64,000 bases of DNA. Source: Geminocystis sp. NIES-3709 (lineage in GTDB: Bacteria; Cyanobacteriota; Cyanobacteriia; Cyanobacteriales; Cyanobacteriaceae). The position numbers were made by a program, and so were the translations under genes. Within the stretch, counting starts at the first letter, position 1, and each line of letters begins with the position of its first letter. This document shows, piece by piece, positions 19,662 through 29,052 of the stretch. Under the pieces are notes generated by a model that saw only the letters and a program-made list of their open reading frames with translations, did not search any database and was not told the origin of the DNA. The stretch spans positions 2,793,262 through 2,857,261 of the forward strand of contig NZ_AP014821.1 of assembly GCF_001548115.1 (NCBI RefSeq), given 5' to 3'.

Positions 19662-19823
19662 TTAGTTGTTAGGTATTAGGTAAATAATTGATGAAAAACT
19701 GTTAACAATTGATTTTACTTAGATTAATTTAATTAAATAATTCAATCAGATTTGGTATTTTCAGAACCTAAAGCCTAAAACCTAAAACGTACCTACATCA
19801 AGGATTTTTTCTCAAACTCAGGT
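19662..19823. repeat. Dispersed intergenic repeat, copy B (inverted relative to 2202-2380)
   Basis: The reverse complement of this stretch matches 2202-2370. The remaining outer end lies on the far side of ISAzo13-like copy 2 (about 17177-17186, AAGGTATTA). The unit therefore predates that insertion. Confidence 0.65.
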
Positions 19824-19908
19824 GAGCTTAGATTCAGTGTGGTAAAATCCCTAATTTGTAATTTATTATCCGTTATGATATTTGAAGTGTTGAGATTTTA
19901 TTTTAAAA

Positions 19909-21372
19909 ATGTTAAAAAATTCTTGGTCTAAAATTACGATGCCAATGGCACGCTGTGCGATCGCATTGATTTCCTTCGTCAGTCAAACTGTAATTCCTTT
20001 TCCTGCTAATGCAATAACAAATTCTTATTGTCAATTTGAACAAAATGAGATTACCACAAAAGAAACCTTAAGACAAAATGCGATCGCAGGGAATCCCACA
20101 GCCCAAGAACAATACAAAAAAGTTATACAACAGCATAGAGATATGTTAATCAATTGTCGTCGTAATAATTGGTTAAAAGAACAAGCTATTTGGTTAAGAA
20201 TCTATCCCTGTGACGTTCGAGATGGTTCGATCGATAAAGTACTAGACACGATCGTTAACAAAGGTTATAACACTGTCTATGTAGAAGTATTTTTTGACGG
20301 TCAAGTGCTTTTACCCAAAAACGGTAATTACACTCCTTGGCCTAGTGTCGTTGATATGGCCGGTTATGAGAATCGAGATTTATATGCAGAAACCTTACAA
20401 AAAGGACGAGAAAGAGGTTTAAAAGTATATGCTTGGTTGTTTTCTATGAATTTTGGCTATTTATACGCTCAAAGATCCGATCGACAAAACGTATTAGCCC
20501 GTAATGGTAAAGGACAAACTAGCGTCGATTTTGTCCACGACAAATCTCAAGCCTTTATTGATCCCTATAGCCCCCAAGCTAGGCAAGATTATACGCAATT
20601 ATTACAAGCTGTCTTACAAAGAAGACCTGATGGCGTATTATTCGATTATATTCGTTATCCTCGTGGTAGTGGAAAAGATTCCGTAGTCGGCAAAGTCAAA
20701 GATTTATGGATTTATAGCGAAGCCTCAAAACAAACTCTTTTAAAACGAGCGCAAAATAAACAAGGTAGATGGTTATTAGAAAGATATATCAATCAAGGTA
20801 TGATTAACGCCAATGATATAGCCCAAATGAAAAATCTTTATTCCGATGAAAAAACTCCTCTTTGGCAAGGAAAAAGTCCATCAGCATCTAATAACTTATC
20901 AACTCTACAATTGGATATTTGGTATTTTACCGTTGCCCATGCCGCTCAAGGAGTCATTGATTTTCTGGAATTTTCCTCAAATCAAGTTAAACAAAGGGGA
21001 ATAACCACTGGTGCAGTATTTTTTCCTGATGGTAATCAAGTAGTGGGAGACATTGGTTTTGATTCTCGTTTACAACCTTGGGATAGTTTTTCTCAAAGTA
21101 TGGAATGGCACGTTATGTCCTATGCTCTTTGCGGTAATCCGAACTGTATTGTGGAACAAGTAAAAAGAGTTTTACAAGCATCTTCTCAAGGTAGTAATGT
21201 AAAACCAGTCTTAGCAGGATTTTGGGGAAAAAATGAGGGACAACGTCCCTCCTTAGAATCTCAAATGGAAGGTATAAGAGCATCTGCCAGATCGGTACAA
21301 TCAATTAGTCATTTTGCGTATTCTTGGTTAGAAGTAGAAAATACCCGTCAAAGACAAAGTTGTAGCAACTAA
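19909..21372 (+). CDS. Secreted family-10 glycosylhydrolase-like (GHL10) protein
   Basis: An N-terminal signal peptide is visible (basic start, hydrophobic stretch AIALISFVSQTVIPFPANA). Mature residues contain a TIM-barrel-like pattern typical of GHL10/DUF187 proteins: AIWLRIYPCDVRDGSID, GYNTVYVEVFFDGQVLLP, GLKVYAWLFSMNFGYLY, RRPDGVLFDYIRYPRG and MEWHVMSYALCGNP. The enzymatic substrate is unknown; a periplasmic or extracellular polysaccharide is inferred. Length 487 residues. The coding region for the signal peptide includes a GGCACGCTGTGCGATCGC stretch that resembles a short repeat at 31823. Confidence 0.82.
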   Translation: MLKNSWSKITMPMARCAIALISFVSQTVIPFPANAITNSYCQFEQNEITTKETLRQNAIAGNPTAQEQYKKVIQQHRDMLINCRRNNWLKEQAIWLRIYPCDVRDGSIDKVLDTIVNKGYNTVYVEVFFDGQVLLPKNGNYTPWPSVVDMAGYENRDLYAETLQKGRERGLKVYAWLFSMNFGYLYAQRSDRQNVLARNGKGQTSVDFVHDKSQAFIDPYSPQARQDYTQLLQAVLQRRPDGVLFDYIRYPRGSGKDSVVGKVKDLWIYSEASKQTLLKRAQNKQGRWLLERYINQGMINANDIAQMKNLYSDEKTPLWQGKSPSASNNLSTLQLDIWYFTVAHAAQGVIDFLEFSSNQVKQRGITTGAVFFPDGNQVVGDIGFDSRLQPWDSFSQSMEWHVMSYALCGNPNCIVEQVKRVLQASSQGSNVKPVLAGFWGKNEGQRPSLESQMEGIRASARSVQSISHFAYSWLEVENTRQRQSCSN

Positions 21373-21473
21373 TCAATAATAGGAGGCGTCTAAGTTAACT
21401 GGTAAGAGTAAGCAACAGGTAAAAGGTAACAGACAATAGTTAAGAGTTTCACAGTTTTTTATTATTAGAAAAA

Positions 21474-21500
21474 AATCTAAGTTAAATGCGTCTTAGTTTA
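21474..21500 (+). mobile_element. 3'-end remnant of IS630-type element B
   Basis: TAAGTTAAATGCGTCTTAG followed by TTTA equals the terminal ~25 bp of element B (transposase stop plus inverted repeat, with TA at the edge). It lies just upstream of the ABC ATPase gene and contains the apparent far-upstream ATG at 21486, which is therefore unlikely to be the real start. Confidence 0.5.
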
Positions 21501-21578
21501 TCGGTGAATTTTTTTGGAACTGTTGATAAAGATGATTTAAAGATATTTATAAAAATCCCAAGTACTGATAAATTAATT

Positions 21579-22469
21579 ATGATATTAAATATTAAAGATT
21601 TAACCAAAATTTATGATCATCAAGAAGTTTTAAAAAATTTTAACCTAGATATTAAAAAAGGAGAAATTTATAGTTTATTAGGTGCAAATGGTGCAGGAAA
21701 AACTACTACAATTAATATTATTTGCGGTCTTTTAACTTATGATTCAGGAGAAATTAAGATTAATGATGAGAAATTTAATCACAAAAGTAAATATTTATTA
21801 GGAATTGCTCCTCAAGAAAATATCCTATATTCTCAACTTAGTTGTGAAGAAAATTTAAGTTTTTTTGGCAAACTTTATGGCTTGAAAGGAACTAAATTAA
21901 AAACAGCTATTTATAAGAGTTTACAAGCAGTTAATTTACTAGAAAAAAAAGATCAAACCGTAGAAATTTTAAGCGGAGGAATGCAGAGAAGACTTAATAT
22001 TGCATTAGCTTTAATACACAATCCTCAATTATTAATTTTAGATGAACCAACTACAGGTTTAGATATTGAATCTCGTTATGAAATTTGGCAGTTAATACAA
22101 TCTCTAAAACAAGAAGGAATAACTATTTTATTAACGACTCATTTTCTCGATGAAGCTGAAAAATTAAGCGATCGAATTGGTATCATGAAAGAAGGAAAAA
22201 TTATTGTAGAAGGCACTTTAACACAATTAAAAGAAACAATTCCAGCTAAAGAACTTATTTTTGTAACAACAGAGGAAAAAGAAAAAGCTATTGAGCAAGG
22301 GAAAAAATTAGGTTTTAGTCATCGTTTTTATCAAGGAGAATTAGCCTTTTTAAGTGATAAATCTTTAGAATTAACAGAAATTATTAGGCTTTTTGAGGGA
22401 ATAAATTTAAGTGCGATTACAAAAAAAACGATCGATTTAGAGCATATTTATTTACAAGTAACAAAATAG
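21579..22469 (+). CDS. ABC transporter ATP-binding protein (ABC-2/DrrA type), permease missing
   Basis: The ABC ATPase has Walker A GANGAGKTTT, Q-loop in IAPQENILYSQL, signature LSGGMQRRLNIALAL, Walker B LLILDEPTTGLD and the H-loop LLTTHFLDEAE. The C-terminal ~80 residues resemble the extension found in DrrA/CcmA-type exporters. I use ATG 21579 (MILNIKDLTKIYD), giving 296 residues, because the 31 residues before it derive partly from an IS end. These ATPases normally pair with a membrane permease encoded next door. Here the stop codon abuts an IS701-like terminal repeat at 22470 and no permease follows. Confidence 0.9.
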   Translation: MILNIKDLTKIYDHQEVLKNFNLDIKKGEIYSLLGANGAGKTTTINIICGLLTYDSGEIKINDEKFNHKSKYLLGIAPQENILYSQLSCEENLSFFGKLYGLKGTKLKTAIYKSLQAVNLLEKKDQTVEILSGGMQRRLNIALALIHNPQLLILDEPTTGLDIESRYEIWQLIQSLKQEGITILLTTHFLDEAEKLSDRIGIMKEGKIIVEGTLTQLKETIPAKELIFVTTEEKEKAIEQGKKLGFSHRFYQGELAFLSDKSLELTEIIRLFEGINLSAITKKTIDLEHIYLQVTK

Positions 22470-22624
22470 CGGTACTTAGAACGGGTTTTAAAATATCTTC
22501 GCAATCAAAATTTATCGTAACTACCTACCGGAACTTAAACATAAATTATACCCAAATAAACCCTAAACTCTTTTTATAAGCTACAAATACGTCAATATTT
22601 TCATTCACGGTACTTAGACAAAAA

Positions 22625-22831
22625 TTATGCCCAAATAAACCCTAAACTGGCTTTATATAAGCTAAATACTTCCACATTATCCTTCAACCATTGAAAAAAG
22701 CGAAAAGACACTGCTGTACGAAACGCCTCTAATGCCTCTGGAAAAGTATTTAAGGGTTTATTCCCCCATTGCCTCCTTAAACCTCCTGTCAAACGATGCC
22801 ATTGAATAAAAGTATAAGCACAAAATACCAA
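22625..22831 (-). pseudogene. IS701-family transposase, C-terminal fragment
   Basis: FCAYTFIQWHRLTGGLRRQW through VEVFSLYKASLGFIWA is nearly identical to the last ~68 residues of the intact IS701-like transposases. The frame is lost upstream at 22832 where other DNA begins. Confidence 0.8.
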
Positions 22832-22832
22832 T

Positions 22833-23022
22833 ATAACGGTACTTTGAAAAATTTTGGTGCAAAAATAGCTTCAAATACAGTCAGAGTAAGGGATTTAGGT
22901 AAACGCCATAAAAACGGCTGAAACTCTTGGTATAAAAGGAAAAGTTATCGATCGATGTAAAATTTTTGATTTATAACGATTTGAGACTTATAGTTTAATA
23001 TTTTTAGTTTAAGTACCGTTAT
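22833..23022. mobile_element. ~190-bp non-coding element with IS701-like ends
   Basis: The perfect inverted ends ATAACGGTACTT (22833-22844) and AAGTACCGTTAT (23011-23022) enclose about 166 bp without coding potential. The CGGTACTT core matches the resident IS701-like ends. No clear direct duplication flanks it. It may be a MITE or a scar between two ends. Confidence 0.5.
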
Positions 23023-23460
23023 CAAGAAAATCAATGGGGAATTGATGTACCTTGTGTGAGACAAAAATTATCAAATCCAACTTTTGGAACTCTCAATTTA
23101 TTGTTTTTTCAAAAAAGTAATAGTAATTGTTATTTGTTGATGGATTTAAGTAGTATATCATTGAGAGGAGCGGAAATATGGCGGATATGGACTGCACACA
23201 ATATTATTGAACAGTTTTGGAAAATTTTAAAATCGGTGCTAAAAATTGCCGAGATGAAATTAAGGAAACAAGGAATTTATACAGGATTATTAATTAAGAT
23301 AATAATGTATTTAATGTTATTATCAATACAGTTTATGGTAAATTTTCGTCGTTTATCATTAACGCAAATAATGAGAAAAATTCAATCATCAACTCGACTA
23401 ACAGATGTAATCAAAGAGCATTTTCAGCACGATTTTTTGGGGATTTCAGCAATTGTATAG
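23023..23460 (+). pseudogene. Transposase C-terminal fragment, family unclear
   Basis: The frame reads YQENQWGIDVPCVRQKL and continues to WTAHNIIEQFWKILKSVLKI, a Glu-containing segment typical of the third catalytic residue of IS4-superfamily transposases, then EHFQHDFLGISAIV and a stop. The N-terminal two thirds are absent. It is sandwiched between IS701-like end sequences. Confidence 0.5.
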
Positions 23461-23734
23461 CTTTTCAAGGTTCTTGGAATTATCAGTTTCATTTTGACCT
23501 AAAAGCAATATGATGTAAAGATTATAGCTTAATTTTTAACTTTTTTTGTCTAAGTACCGCTAATTACTTGCAGTATCTGGGGTTCCACTTTCATGAAAAT
23601 TATTTTATCATTTTATGTTCTCTCTGCCTTAATTAATTTACTTGACGTAGGTAGTTACCAAAAATAATTGAATAAAAACTATTTAGTATAAAAGAAACTT
23701 GATGAAACGGTTATAAAATACAGTACGTAGAGAG

Positions 23735-23816
23735 TGGGCGGAGCGAGACTCGAACTCGCACAACCGAAGTCGCCACATTTTGAGTGTGGTGCGTCTACCA
23801 ATTTCGCCATCCGCCC
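23735..23816 (-). tRNA. tRNA-Leu (CAA)
   Basis: The acceptor stem GGGCGGA pairs with TCCGCCC. The D-arm begins TGGCGAAATTGGTAGACGC, the anticodon stem-loop is CCACA-CTCAAAA-TGTGG with anticodon CAA, a long class II variable arm (CGACTTCGGTTG) is present, and the T-arm is GCGAGTTCGAGTCTCGC. The discriminator is A; CCA is not encoded. Its 5' 22 bases overlap the 3' end of the M48 protease gene. Confidence 0.95.
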
Positions 23817-24661
23817 GAATTTTCATCTTCACTATTATAACTAATTTTATCTTTTTTGAGCAACTCATAATACTTGGACGATCGAGACCAATTTTCAATT
23901 TCTTTCGCTCGAATGATTGGTATTGGATGGGTTAATTGTTGTGTTTGCATTTCTTGCAACATTCTGCCAATTTCAGTATTACCCATATTCTGATATTCTT
24001 TAACCTGTTCCATAAAGGCTTCTAAATTTAATTTATTGGCTATACTGGGAGAACCTCCTGTTAATTTCATCAATACAGACATCACAATTTTTGGATCTTG
24101 TACGACCAATAAAGCGGATCGATCGCAACTAAATTCGGCACATCGTACCCACTGTAAAAGCTGATTTTGTAATGATTGAGCCACTAAAGTTCCCCAAGAG
24201 GGTATTAAACCCGCCGCCAACACCATAATATTAGCTAAAGACAGATAAACTCCATGTTCACATTTTAAATGACCTAATTCATGAGCAATAACAGCTTTAA
24301 TTTCATTCTCCGTAAGAATTTCTAAAAGGGAAGTATGAATAACAATAAAAGGTTTTTTACCCCGAATAGCCAAGGTATAGGCATTCGGTACGGGATTTTG
24401 TTGAATGTATAGTTGAGGTGTTTCAATATCTAAAATTTCACAGGCCGATAGTAGTAATTGGTGTAAATCTGGTAACTGTTTTTCCCCAATGAGAATACTA
24501 GAGGCAATATTGTTGAGATAGAAAAAATCCTCCGCTACACTGCCTAAAAGTCCTCGCATAGCTAAGTCTAAACCCGGAATTTGTTTCAATCTAGTAGTTG
24601 CCTCATAATCAAGTGGATGACGAAAATGATCTGCTTTGAGTCCAATCAATTTGACAGTCAT
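23795..24661 (-). CDS. M48 family metallopeptidase (HtpX-like)
   Basis: The zinc site AHELGHLKCEHG (HExxH) near residue 154 and the downstream EFSCDRSALL (third ligand Glu) identify an M48 peptidase. Hydrophobic segments around residues 165-190 suggest membrane association. I start at ATG 24661 (MTVKLIGLKADHFRH); the longer frame adds 14 residues without support. Such proteases are linked to membrane-protein quality control, which is inference here. The last codons (GGWRNW, stop TAG) are read through the 5' part of tRNA-Leu, which is unusual. Confidence 0.88.
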   Translation of the reverse strand: MTVKLIGLKADHFRHPLDYEATTRLKQIPGLDLAMRGLLGSVAEDFFYLNNIASSILIGEKQLPDLHQLLLSACEILDIETPQLYIQQNPVPNAYTLAIRGKKPFIVIHTSLLEILTENEIKAVIAHELGHLKCEHGVYLSLANIMVLAAGLIPSWGTLVAQSLQNQLLQWVRCAEFSCDRSALLVVQDPKIVMSVLMKLTGGSPSIANKLNLEAFMEQVKEYQNMGNTEIGRMLQEMQTQQLTHPIPIIRAKEIENWSRSSKYYELLKKDKISYNSEDENSGGWRNW

Positions 24662-24903
24662 GGTTATAGTTAATAAATTGCTTTTCCCACATTTTAACAA
24701 CAAGCATTATAAATAAAAGCAAAACCGAGAAAAATCCTTTCGATAATTCAAATTTCTCCCAAAAAATTTCATTTTAATCACTTTTATGTAATAATGAATA
24801 GTAAATATTTGTAACTATTTTCAAAAAATGGTTGCAATACAGGGCAGTCTTGTACTACTCTAGTGTTAACCTAATGTCTAAATAATTCAAAGGAACTAAA
24901 AAT

Positions 24904-25239
24904 ATGCGTGGTGTACATAGAACTTCGACAACTCAAATGGAAGTAACCAGTATCCGTTTAGAAAAAACTCTCAAAGATAGCTTAAAAGCATTATCTGGCA
25001 GTCAGGGTTATCAAACTTTGATCAGAGATATTCTTTGGAATTATGTTCAACAAAAATCTGGTGAATATCGTCCTAATTTTTCTAAAACTGATATTCGTGC
25101 CACAATTCCTGCTACGGCTAGAAAAGATGAAAGTTGTGTTTTAAGTGGTAAATTAATTTCTGAAAACGATGCTATGTTATTAGCTTTAACTATTCACGGT
25201 GATTTCGTTCCCGTTTCTGAAGACGCTATTAGTAAATAG
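24904..25239 (+). CDS. Ribbon-helix-helix-like conserved cyanobacterial protein
   Basis: The 111-residue protein carries an N-terminal strand-helix-helix pattern (MEVTSIRLEKTLKDSLKALS, then GYQTLIRDILWNYVQQ) resembling RHH DNA-binding domains, with a C-terminal extension containing two short strands. It is monocistronic, with an ATG preceded by AAAGGAACT, a fair Shine-Dalgarno. DNA binding is inferred from the fold pattern only. Its downstream flank contains degenerate heptamer repeats and coding relics. Confidence 0.7.
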   Translation: MRGVHRTSTTQMEVTSIRLEKTLKDSLKALSGSQGYQTLIRDILWNYVQQKSGEYRPNFSKTDIRATIPATARKDESCVLSGKLISENDAMLLALTIHGDFVPVSEDAISK

Positions 25240-25261
25240 CCTCAGTTCAATTTAAGGATGA

Positions 25262-25290
25262 TTGACAGTTGACAGTTGACAGTTGATAGT
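25262..25290. repeat. Short tandem heptamer repeat (TTGACAG)n
   Basis: Three full TTGACAG units plus a degenerate one stand in tandem. Heptameric tandem repeats of this kind are common in cyanobacterial intergenic DNA. Confidence 0.7.
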
Positions 25291-25299
25291 CAGTCACGA

Positions 25300-25823
25300 C
25301 AGGACAACTTAGAGTAATCTAAGTTCACTTTGCTTAGTGGTGTAAAGTTCGATCTAACTATCCTGAACAAACTATTATAGAGATTAGACCAGAAGAACTA
25401 ATTAATAGTTCTAATACGGCTATTTTAGGGGATTTAAACAGCTTATTTGATATTTGATTTTAGTTCCATGAGAATTAAACTGTTAAAAAATCAAGGTTAT
25501 CAAGACGCAAAAAATATTTAGAAAATATAATTACTGGTATAAAGATAAAATCAGAACAAAAAATAATAGAAAAGAATTTGATAAATTCTACTAATAAACT
25601 ATTTAACGATTTACCTCTTTAAATCATTTTTATAATCTTACCAAGTTTGTTCTGCTAGTGTATCAAAATTGACTAATTTTTCATGAGAGAATAACTTTAA
25701 TTCTCCTCTCAAAATTAGTTGGTAGGCAAAATTATTTATATATTGACTTTAAGTAATTATTTAGCTACTATCAAGATTCAATATGAATTTGAGATAATTT
25801 TTACAAATATAAAAATATACAAT
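25300..25823. other. Gene-free stretch with decayed coding relics
   Basis: One frame from about 25350 reads YPEQTIIEIRPEELINSSN and then AILGDLNSLFDI and stops at 25457. Another from about 25503 reads RRKKYLENIITGIKIKSEQK and ends at 25621. Neither has a start or a recognised family. They look like remains of a small accessory gene pair. The remaining ~200 bp to 25823 hold nothing recognisable. Confidence 0.35.
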
Positions 25824-26756
25824 TTATTTTGCATTAGTAATTACAAGGAATGGACGATCGAGTATCCAAGTCGTAATTAAATTATTCACTTCTTCCGGCA
25901 CTTCATCATGGGGACAATGACCAGCCTTAAGATAAAATTCCGTTAAATTGGGATAATACTGTTTAAATTTTTCTCCTCTTTCTTTCGATCGCATCCAAGG
26001 ATCACCCTCTCCCCATATATTAAGTAAAGGACACTGCATTTTCTGTAATAATTGATCTACTTTTTCCCCTTGAGGACTTTTAAACACAGAGCCAAACACT
26101 TGTAAAGCTCCTTCATCGCAAGAAGGACGGTAAATATCCTCTACTAATTGATCCGTAATGGCCGTAGAATCTAAATAGACTTTTTCAAGAGTTTTACGGA
26201 TATTTTTCTTATGGCGTAACCGTTGAAATAAAAGATAGGTAATCCAATTCTGTCGTAATACCCAACCGCTAATTTTTTGTATTACTGTTGGCTTTTTCTT
26301 AATCGTATCGGAAAAAGGCCCTGCACTATTGAGTAATATAACTCCAGCAACATTATCATGATATTCAGCGGCAGTACATAAACAAGCATAACCTCCTAAA
26401 GAGTTTCCAGCTATTACCGTTGGTTGTTTAATTACTTCTACTATGAAATCGTTTAATTGTTCTCTCCACAGATTACCCGTATATTCCCATGCTGGTTTAT
26501 TCGATCGACCAAATCCTAACAAATCGATCGCCCATACAGAGAAATTTTCTTGTAATTGATAAATATTTTTACGCCAGTGATCTGTGGACGCACCAAAACC
26601 ATGTACTAATAATAATGGTGGCTTATCACTATTCGATCGAGCCGCACCACTTTGTGATCGTCCTGCTTGTACATAGTATATTTTTTCTCCTCGCCACTGC
26701 CAATAGTTTCCCTCAACGGCTGGTACATCATGAATAGAATTAGTGATTACTGTCAT
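25824..26756 (-). CDS. Alpha/beta-fold hydrolase
   Basis: The 310-residue protein carries the oxyanion motif LLLVHGFGASTDHW near residue 48 and the nucleophile elbow GNSLGGYA (Ser near residue 118). The acid region is LNIWGEGDPWM and the catalytic His lies in AGHCPHDEVPEEV near residue 284. The cap domain between the nucleophile and the acid is helical. This arrangement is close to cyanobacterial and plastid alpha/beta hydrolases of unknown substrate. No signal peptide is present. Confidence 0.88.
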   Translation of the reverse strand: MTVITNSIHDVPAVEGNYWQWRGEKIYYVQAGRSQSGAARSNSDKPPLLLVHGFGASTDHWRKNIYQLQENFSVWAIDLLGFGRSNKPAWEYTGNLWREQLNDFIVEVIKQPTVIAGNSLGGYACLCTAAEYHDNVAGVILLNSAGPFSDTIKKKPTVIQKISGWVLRQNWITYLLFQRLRHKKNIRKTLEKVYLDSTAITDQLVEDIYRPSCDEGALQVFGSVFKSPQGEKVDQLLQKMQCPLLNIWGEGDPWMRSKERGEKFKQYYPNLTEFYLKAGHCPHDEVPEEVNNLITTWILDRPFLVITNAK

Positions 26757-26831
26757 GGATTTAATATTACGTTTTATTAAGTTATATTAATAATTATAAT
26801 CAAATCCAGTTTTATTTTATTGAATTACCAA

Positions 26832-26862
26832 GAAAAAAGTCCCCCCAAAGGAGGACAAAAAA
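26832..26862 (-). terminator. Rho-independent terminator of typA
   Basis: On the minus strand GTCCTC-CTTTG-GGGGGAC is followed by six T (complement of 26833-26838). It lies about 30 bp after the typA stop. An A/T run on the other side makes it potentially bidirectional. Confidence 0.75.
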
Positions 26863-26885
26863 ATATGATGAAAATGAGATAATTT

Positions 26886-28679
26886 CTAACGTTTAGCTAG
26901 TTTTTTGCTCGGTAATTTGCGTAAACGGATAGATTCTGGAGTTACTTCCACTAACTCATCCGGGCCAATATATTCTAATGCTCTTTCTAAACTCATTTCG
27001 ATCGGTGCTTGTAGTTGAACAAGTTCATCACCTGTTGCGGCACGATGGTTCGTTAACTGTTTAGTTTTACAAACATTAATTTCCACATCTTGTGCTCGGT
27101 TACTTTCACCAATAATCATACCTCGATATACTTTTGTACCCGGATGAATAAAGAATATTCCTCTGTCTTCAGCGTTTTTCATCGCATAGAAAGTGGAAAC
27201 CCCTTCTTCAAAGGAAATCAATACACCATTATAACGAGTGTCTAAATCACCGACTAAGGGGCGATATTCATGGAAACTGTGGTTCATAATACCTTCACCT
27301 TTAGTCATACGAATAAAGTCACCACGGAAACCAATTAACCCTCTTGCCGGTACAATAAACTCTAATTGAGTGCGTCCGTTTCCGCTAGATTGCATATCTT
27401 GCATTTCAGCTTTACGTTGTCCTAAACGTTCGATACAAGAGCCTTGAGCTTCCTCTGGGACATCTAAAACAAGGTACTCAAAAGGTTCATAAGGTTGTCC
27501 GTTGACTTCACGGTAGATTACTTGAGGCTGAGATACTTGAAACTCGAATCCTTCACGACGCATATTTTCGATCAAGATTCCCAAGTGTAACTCCCCACGA
27601 CCTGATACTACAAATTGTTCAGCCGATTCCCCATCCTCAACTCTTAAAGCAACGTTAGTTTGTAGCTCTTTATCAAGACGATCGCGAATTTGACGAGATG
27701 TGACAAATTTACCTTCTTGTCCAGCAAAAGGAGAGTTATTGACGGAAAATGTCATTCTTAAGGTAGGCTCATCAACCTTAATTAAAGGTAATGCTTGAGG
27801 TTCGGTAGGACAAGTAATCGTTTCTCCAATATTCGCATCGGCAAAACCAGCTACTGCGACGATATAACCGGCAGTAGCTTCTTCTAATTCCACTCGTTGC
27901 AAACCATTGAAGCCAAGTAATTTGCTAATGCGGGCTTTTACAATGCTACCATCTTCTTTAATTAAAGCGGCTTGTTGTCCTGCTTGAATTGTTCCGTTAT
28001 GAATTTTACCGATTACAATACGCCCTAAATATTCGGAATAGTCAAGGGTGGTAACTTGTAATTGTAAAGGTTTATTGGGATCTCCTGCCGGAGGTGGAAC
28101 ATGGTGTAAAATCGCCTCAAAGAGCGGTTTCATGTCCACGTTTTCATCGTCCAGATTTTCTTTAGCAAAACCGCTAATACCTGAAGCGTAAAGGGTGGTA
28201 AAGTCACATTGATCATCATCCGCCCCTAATTCCACAAATAAGTCAAATACTTTATCTACGGCTTTGTCAGGTTCAGAACGGGGTCGGTCTATCTTATTAA
28301 CTACAACAATAGGACGTAAACCTTTTTCAAGGGCTTTTTTCAGCACGAAACGGGTTTGAGGCATTGGCCCCTCGTTAGCATCAACAATTAAAACACAACC
28401 GTCAACCATTCCTAAAACTCGTTCTACTTCACCGCCAAAGTCAGCGTGGCCAGGGGTATCAACAATATTAATTAATGTATCTTTATAACGTACTGCTGTA
28501 TTCTTTGAAAGAATTGTAATTCCTCTTTCTCTTTCAATATCATTGGAGTCCATAACACAGGTAGGCACTTCTTCACCTTCTCTGAAGATACCTGATTGTT
28601 TCAATAGTGCATCAACTAGGGTTGTTTTGCCATGATCAACGTGGGCAATAATCGCAAGATTGCGAATGGGGAGAGACAT
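26886..28679 (-). CDS. typA: Ribosome-associated GTPase TypA/BipA
   Basis: This is a translational GTPase of 597 residues. Motifs are G1 [10 protein letters not shown] (residues 12-21), the T-loop RERGITI, G3 [14 protein letters not shown]4 NKIDRP, then domain II, and the BipA-specific C-terminal region ([19 protein letters not shown]). TypA acts in ribosome assembly and stress adaptation in bacteria. It is monocistronic, with a good terminator downstream and about 370 bp free upstream. Confidence 0.97.
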   Translation of the reverse strand: MSLPIRNLAIIAHVDHGKTTLVDALLKQSGIFREGEEVPTCVMDSNDIERERGITILSKNTAVRYKDTLINIVDTPGHADFGGEVERVLGMVDGCVLIVDANEGPMPQTRFVLKKALEKGLRPIVVVNKIDRPRSEPDKAVDKVFDLFVELGADDDQCDFTTLYASGISGFAKENLDDENVDMKPLFEAILHHVPPPAGDPNKPLQLQVTTLDYSEYLGRIVIGKIHNGTIQAGQQAALIKEDGSIVKARISKLLGFNGLQRVELEEATAGYIVAVAGFADANIGETITCPTEPQALPLIKVDEPTLRMTFSVNNSPFAGQEGKFVTSRQIRDRLDKELQTNVALRVEDGESAEQFVVSGRGELHLGILIENMRREGFEFQVSQPQVIYREVNGQPYEPFEYLVLDVPEEAQGSCIERLGQRKAEMQDMQSSGNGRTQLEFIVPARGLIGFRGDFIRMTKGEGIMNHSFHEYRPLVGDLDTRYNGVLISFEEGVSTFYAMKNAEDRGIFFIHPGTKVYRGMIIGESNRAQDVEINVCKTKQLTNHRAATGDELVQLQAPIEMSLERALEYIGPDELVEVTPESIRLRKLPSKKLAKR

Positions 28680-29052
28680 AAATCTGTTAATTTAATGTAA
28701 TGATTATTTATAGTTCCCTCAATTTTAGCTGATAATTGTTATTTTTTGTAAAATTTTGTTTTTATTTTTTAATTTTTGAATTGTCACAAAATAAACGGAG
28801 TAATTCTATTGGATTTATTTTAAGATCTTAATGAAGATATTGAAAACTGGGAGATATAAGATAAACGTAAAATTTGAAACGAGGGGGGTAGTTTTTGACT
28901 ACAGTTAAATATATCACAATCTATTTAGAAATATGATTCGTTTTCAGCCATAAAAATACTTTATTCTTTGTCTTTCTAAAGACTAATAGCCACGATCGAC
29001 TCAAAACTCAGTTATTATTGACTTAGATTAAATTTTGGGTATTATCTATACA
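28680..29052. other. Divergent intergenic region, no gene seen
   Basis: AT-rich non-coding DNA lies between typA (minus) and the SRPBCC gene (plus). A GAGGGGGGTAG stretch at 28882 is the only G-rich feature; no conserved RNA or repeat was recognised. Confidence 0.4.

Larger units (their letters stand above)
22470..23559 (-). mobile_element. Degraded IS701-like insertion cluster
   Basis: CGGTACTTAG at 22470 and a degraded 3' end at about 22530-22600 form one remnant. A second, better-preserved element runs in minus orientation from CGGTACTTAGAC at 22608 to GTCTAAGTACCG at 23559. It keeps the C-terminal ~68 codons and the 5' leader of the IS701-like transposase, including TTTCATTTTGACC at the start codon. 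The middle of that transposase is replaced by a small palindromic element (22833-23022) and by a piece of an unrelated transposase (23023-23460). Confidence 0.65.

Noticed and set aside
22516-23660. GTAACTACCTAC at 22518 and its inverse GTAGGTAGTTAC at 23647 as ends of one larger element
   Set aside because: Twelve bases in AT-rich, IS-scarred DNA may be chance; no target duplication supports an element with these ends.
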